Positions 60,973-64,000 of a DNA stretch of 64,000 nt are shown piece by piece. Origin of the DNA: an uncultured Lachnobacterium sp. (GTDB lineage: Bacteria; Bacillota; Clostridia; Lachnospirales; Lachnospiraceae); assembly GCA_900550545.1 (NCBI GenBank), contig URSS01000009.1, positions 1 to 64,000 of the forward strand, in the 5' to 3' direction. The notes under the pieces were generated by a model, which was not told the DNA's origin, searched no databases, and saw only the letters and a list, made by a program, of their open reading frames with translations. The stretch's first letter is position 1. Each line of letters starts with the position of its first letter. Position numbers and translations under genes: made by a program.

Positions 60973-63363
60973 ATGAATGCAAGAGGTTTTTTTAAGCAAA
61001 TCGTAGCGGTGACGCTTGCAGGATTGATGGTATTCGGATCCGCAATGGTTACGATGGCAGATGCAGACAGCAATAATACACAGAATGTTGCAACGGACAG
61101 TGAGCAGACAAACGCACAGGGGTATAAGCCGGGACAAGTTTATACAGGGGATCAGAATGAATTTGATGCCAAGGGAGAGGCTCTTCCGGGATATCATTGG
61201 GATTACAAGAAACTTACAGACTATGTAGATGGATATTATGATACAAAGCAAAACCCAATTTGTGCTAAGACAGAGCATGAGCATACGGCATATACTGGAA
61301 CATGCTACACAAAGAATACATGCGACGATACAGAACACGTACATACAGAATCCTGCTATGCATATAAAAATTGTGATATTAAAGAACATAAGCACACATG
61401 GGGTGCATGCTATACAAAGGTATTAGGAGTTTGGTGCAAGAAAGAAGAGCACACGCATTCGCAGGGAAAAGGCGGATGCCAGGAAAAATATTTGATATGT
61501 AGCTTGGAAGAACATACCCATTCCACCGAGGAGAACGGTTGCACGGGACCGGTACGTACATGTGGCAAAGAGGCGCATACACACGGGGACAGATGTTATC
61601 CATATGTGCAGCCAATTCTTGCAACCTATGAGTTTCAAATGAAGGCAGATGAAAATACTACAAATGGAAATGAAAAAATTTCCATTACTGTTCATGTGGC
61701 TTGTGAGAATGGTAAGGATGCCAAGGATGTACAGGTTACCATTAAAGCACATGATCGTAATCCGTTTGCAGAGACATGTGATCTTGAAAGAACCGGAACT
61801 ACCAATTTGTCTGGAGATGTAGAATTTAAGATTTCTGCAACCTATGACAAAATTACATCTGTTCTGGTTAATGGTTCAAATGTCGAAGGATACGGAAAAG
61901 AAATCGGATTATCAAATAAACATGTAAATCTTTCTTATACAGTTGAACATAAGTATGAGGAGATTGCTGGTACAACAGTAGGATCCACAATGGATAAGAG
62001 AGGTAATATTATCGTTGGTCATGCAAACGATTTTGCATGTAAGCATTGTGGAGATAAAAAGGACGGAGAAAAGAAAACGATAGAGAATGTAAGCTGTTAT
62101 TTATGTGAGGATCCGGATTACTCGATTCCAGAATCTGGTAAGCATGCTTCAAACAGCAAGTTTACAAAGATCTGTGATTCCACTTTGACAATTACAGAAA
62201 ATGAAGGCGGAGAGGTCATTACTTCTTTTGATGAGCAATCTGTAATAGATAAGGCAATCGCTGGATTGAAAGATCCGGAGAACACAACAGTTAAATTTAG
62301 AAGATTCCAGTATGAGGCTGGTGATGCTGCAAAAGGACGCAACGGGTGGCATGCTGATTTTCAGATTGTGAAGAATACACAGGCTCCAAAATATGACAGT
62401 TTAACTTATATTATCAAGAATGGTGAAAACACTATTTTTAGCAAGACAATTGAAAATGGTGTAGTGATTGAAGAGAATAAAGTAACTAAGGCCGAAGATG
62501 CAGATGCAAGATTATGGAAAGCATATACAGAAGAAATTAAGTCTGCAATTGGTGCAGATGCAGTTACAAAAATAATTTTTAGTGGATTGAAGGGAGATGT
62601 AGGCAATTATTATGTTGAGTATGTGATTGCAACAAATCCGGATAAGTCAAATCCAGATCCGACACCAACACCGGATCCGACACCGACCCCAGATCCGACA
62701 CCAACACCGGATCCGACACCGACCCCAGATCCGACGCCAACACCGGATCCGACACCGACCCCAGATCCGATACCAACACCGGATCCAACACCATCGGTAG
62801 ATCCATCGGGGGATGATGTTGACAAAAGCGATAATAACAATGCTTCAGACAACGACGATACAGATAGCCGTGATGATGTTGACGATAATAACAATGGCAA
62901 CAATCATCCAGACAATAACACAAATAATACGAACAACAATCGTCCGGGCAGCAACACAAATAGCAATACAAACAGTAATCGTAATAACAATAATACAACC
63001 AATAATACTGCAAATACACCTGCAGCAAACAATACACCGAATGTAGTTGCAAACAATGCTACGAACACAGCCAATGCGCCACTTGTTGTGGCAAACAATG
63101 ATGCAGATGCAGCAGATGTGACGGATATTACGGATGTGCAGACACCACTTGCGGATGCAGCAACAGATGTAGCAACAGCCAGTGCAACATCAGATGACGT
63201 TAAAGACATTGAGGATGATGCAACACCTCTTGCAGCAACTGAGGACAATTGCTTTATCCACTGGATTATTCTGGTTCTTACATTAGTATGTGGCGCATAT
63301 AATCTTGTACGTGTATTTGTAAGAAAAAATGAGAATTCAGAAGATATTGATAATAACAATTAA
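60973..63363 (+). CDS. Large secreted surface protein with Cys/His EHTH repeats and a TPDP stalk
   Basis: The start is ATG 60973, after AAAGGAGG. The 796-residue protein has a signal peptide (about 1-30, ending in ATMAD). Residues 97-209 hold six repeats of the form C-xxx-E-H-x-H-x(4-8)-C (such as CAKTEHEHTAYTGTC). A middle region (about 215-555) contains CKHCGDKK and CYLCEDPD pairs. A Pro/Thr/Asp stalk (about 560-610) is made of a 36-base tandem repeat. Asn/Asp-rich and Ala/Asp/Val-rich spacers follow, and a C-terminal helix with NCFIHWIILVLTLVC and a charged tail. It is displayed outside the cell, anchored by the last helix rather than LPxTG. Metal binding by the repeats is inferred. Confidence 0.8.
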   Translation: MNARGFFKQIVAVTLAGLMVFGSAMVTMADADSNNTQNVATDSEQTNAQGYKPGQVYTGDQNEFDAKGEALPGYHWDYKKLTDYVDGYYDTKQNPICAKTEHEHTAYTGTCYTKNTCDDTEHVHTESCYAYKNCDIKEHKHTWGACYTKVLGVWCKKEEHTHSQGKGGCQEKYLICSLEEHTHSTEENGCTGPVRTCGKEAHTHGDRCYPYVQPILATYEFQMKADENTTNGNEKISITVHVACENGKDAKDVQVTIKAHDRNPFAETCDLERTGTTNLSGDVEFKISATYDKITSVLVNGSNVEGYGKEIGLSNKHVNLSYTVEHKYEEIAGTTVGSTMDKRGNIIVGHANDFACKHCGDKKDGEKKTIENVSCYLCEDPDYSIPESGKHASNSKFTKICDSTLTITENEGGEVITSFDEQSVIDKAIAGLKDPENTTVKFRRFQYEAGDAAKGRNGWHADFQIVKNTQAPKYDSLTYIIKNGENTIFSKTIENGVVIEENKVTKAEDADARLWKAYTEEIKSAIGADAVTKIIFSGLKGDVGNYYVEYVIATNPDKSNPDPTPTPDPTPTPDPTPTPDPTPTPDPTPTPDPTPTPDPIPTPDPTPSVDPSGDDVDKSDNNNASDNDDTDSRDDVDDNNNGNNHPDNNTNNTNNNRPGSNTNSNTNSNRNNNNTTNNTANTPAANNTPNVVANNATNTANAPLVVANNDADAADVTDITDVQTPLADAATDVATASATSDDVKDIEDDATPLAATEDNCFIHWIILVLTLVCGAYNLVRVFVRKNENSEDIDNNN
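61261..61600 (+). repeat. Six Cys/His EHxH motif repeats in the surface protein
   Basis: Units: CAKTEHEHTAYTGTC, CDDTEHVHTESC, CDIKEHKHTWGAC, CKKEEHTHSQGKGGC, CSLEEHTHSTEENGC and CGKEAHTHGDRC. Each has two Cys and usually two His plus Glu, enough to hold one metal or to form disulfides. Confidence 0.75.
62653..62796 (+). repeat. Four tandem 36-base units coding for the TPDP stalk
   Basis: Units start at 62653, 62689, 62725 and 62761, each reading CCAGATCCGACACCAACACC then GGATCCGACACCGACC with few changes. They encode PDPTPTPDPTPT. Near-identity suggests recent slippage and length variation among strains. Confidence 0.85.
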
Positions 63364-63378
63364 TAGGAGGTAAAGAAA

Positions 63379-63564
63379 ATGGAAAAGATTTTAGATTATG
63401 CCGTTTTAGCCATATTGGTAGTAGGACTCATCGTTTTGTGCTTCTTTCAGGAATGCAGCCACGATATTTACTTCCTTATATTTGGATTTGTAGTTGCAGC
63501 AGTATCTGTAGTTGCAATGATTATTCAGAATCGTAAGAAAAAGGATTCTGAGCAGAATAAGTAA
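63379..63564 (+). CDS. Small membrane protein (61 aa), partner of the surface protein
   Basis: A 61-residue protein with two hydrophobic helices (about 8-25 and 30-52), a short HDIY loop and a basic tail NRKKKDSEQNK. ATG 63379 follows AGGAGG and is 15 bases after the surface protein stop. The last helices of the surface protein and of this gene have a similar plan, suggesting interaction in the membrane. Family not recognised. Confidence 0.7.
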   Translation: MEKILDYAVLAILVVGLIVLCFFQECSHDIYFLIFGFVVAAVSVVAMIIQNRKKKDSEQNK

Positions 63565-63591
63565 GTGTTGTAATTTTTGTTATCCTTTTTA

Positions 63592-63625
63592 CAAAGGGCT
63601 TCGGGAGACCGGAGCTCTTTTATAT
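63592..63625 (+). terminator. Rho-independent terminator
   Basis: AAAGGGCTTCGG (63593-63604) pairs with CCGGAGCTCTTT (63609-63620) including two G-U pairs, followed by TATATTTTCTT. Confidence 0.7.
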
Positions 63626-63721
63626 TTTCTTAAGAAAAAGATAATTTGCATATATGATATAAAAGAGATAAAATACTCCATGGGTAGCCTGGAAGGGTTA
63701 ACTGGAAATAAAGGAGATTAT

Positions 63722-64000
63722 ATGGCAAAGACAACAGATAAACGAATGAAAAAAACAAAGAAAAAGCATCGCTTTTTCTGGTTTCTGATCAAACTTCAGA
63801 TTTTTCTGATGGTGGTTGTATTGGCCGGTTTTGGCTATTATTACTTCGGTGGATATGCGAAGGAAGTACAGGCACTTAAGGAAAAAGCCGTACAGACAGT
63901 AGCAGATTCCGATGAATCCATTTTTGTTCCGTCGCAGATATGCTCTGTGTATGATACGGATGGAAAACTGATATCAGAACGAAAAGGTACCAAAGATGCA
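63722..64000 (+). CDS. Class A penicillin-binding protein, N-terminus (runs off the window)
   Basis: ATG 63722 follows AAAGGAG. The first 93 codons are in the window: a basic N-terminus (MAKTTDKRMKKTKKKHRFFW), one membrane anchor (about residues 20-45) and ESIFVPSQICSVYDTDGKLI, the start of the transglycosylase domain as in PBP1A. The domain itself lies beyond the end. It would make peptidoglycan at the outer face of the membrane. Confidence 0.75.
   Translation, partial: MAKTTDKRMKKTKKKHRFFWFLIKLQIFLMVVVLAGFGYYYFGGYAKEVQALKEKAVQTVADSDESIFVPSQICSVYDTDGKLISERKGTKDA

Noticed and set aside
62653..62796. 36-base direct repeats considered as a CRISPR array
   Set aside because: The units are contiguous without spacers and code in frame for a Pro/Thr/Asp stalk; no cas genes are present.
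62610..62903. Minus-strand frame coding for a glycine/valine repeat (VGSGVGVG) inside the surface protein
   Set aside because: It is the antisense reading of the 36-base TPDP tandem repeat; it has no ribosome site and no start context.

Overview
This window looks like chromosome of a low-GC, anaerobic, spore-forming Firmicute of the Lachnospiraceae type (Roseburia/Agathobacter/Blautia relatives; genus not resolvable by eye). The pointers are purine-rich AGGAGG ribosome sites, an intact spoVT-like gene, an mglBAC galactose importer with a YesN/YesM-type regulator pair, a surface protein with the Cys/His-rich EHTH repeats seen in gut Clostridia, DUF3990/DUF3791 genes, and many AgrA/AgrC, BcrA-type ABC and GGDEF/EAL proteins. 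No rRNA, tRNA, CRISPR array or prophage was recognised.

Layout. 1-3.8 kb is eroded accessory DNA: a 5'-truncated DUF4143 AAA ATPase, a deleted IS200/IS605 element, a 39-residue holin-like toxin gene outside normal ORF cut-offs, a broken BspA-type leucine-rich-repeat gene, an acidic hypothetical protein and a LuxR-type HTH stub. 3.9-6.2 kb is an AgrA/AgrC-like pair followed by a 5' stub of agrB. 6.1-9.6 kb is a lipoprotein plus a two-permease/one-ATPase ABC exporter. 9.7-16.7 kb holds an SGNH hydrolase, a GGDEF/EAL protein, an esterase, an acyltransferase coupled to an XRE-AbrB fusion regulator, and a zinc-ribbon membrane protein. 16.7-23.4 kb holds an aldo/keto reductase with a divergent LysR regulator, then a minus-strand five-gene block: diguanylate cyclase, OmpR regulator, BcrA-type ATPase, permease, histidine kinase.

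23.5-35.3 kb is sugar uptake and sensing: HAD phosphatase, uracil/hypoxanthine DNA glycosylase, mglB, mglA, an mglC with a long coiled-coil extension, then response regulator, sensor kinase and two sugar-binding proteins that look like a receptor system for the transporter. A 227-bp repeat with inverted ends lies at 29.6 kb and again, with one base change, at 40.9 kb. Between the copies are a maltose-type acetyltransferase, two degraded genes, a four-gene overlapping operon (DUF3791, DUF3990 ADP-ribosyltransferase-like, DUF3791, U32-like) and an ABC exporter. The second repeat copy abuts a dead azlD.

41.4-53 kb is mixed metabolism: MarR/TauE, galM, a 2-hydroxyacid dehydrogenase, a radical SAM protein, an LTA-synthase-like sulfatase, a DHH-HAD fusion, aroE and aroK. 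53-60 kb is a c-di-GMP and cell-surface block: DUF624 membrane protein, a membrane diguanylate cyclase with two different extracellular solute-binding domains, a BIG2 surface protein, and a chemoreceptor ending in a PilZ domain. The window ends with spoVT, the EHTH/TPDP surface protein with its small membrane partner, and the first 93 codons of a class A penicillin-binding protein.

Most interesting for follow-up: the DUF3791-DUF3990-DUF3791-U32-like operon (possible ADP-ribosylation toxin-antitoxin), the dual-receptor GGDEF protein close to an MCP-PilZ protein, the 227-bp repeat with two mutually exclusive folds, and the MglC extension.
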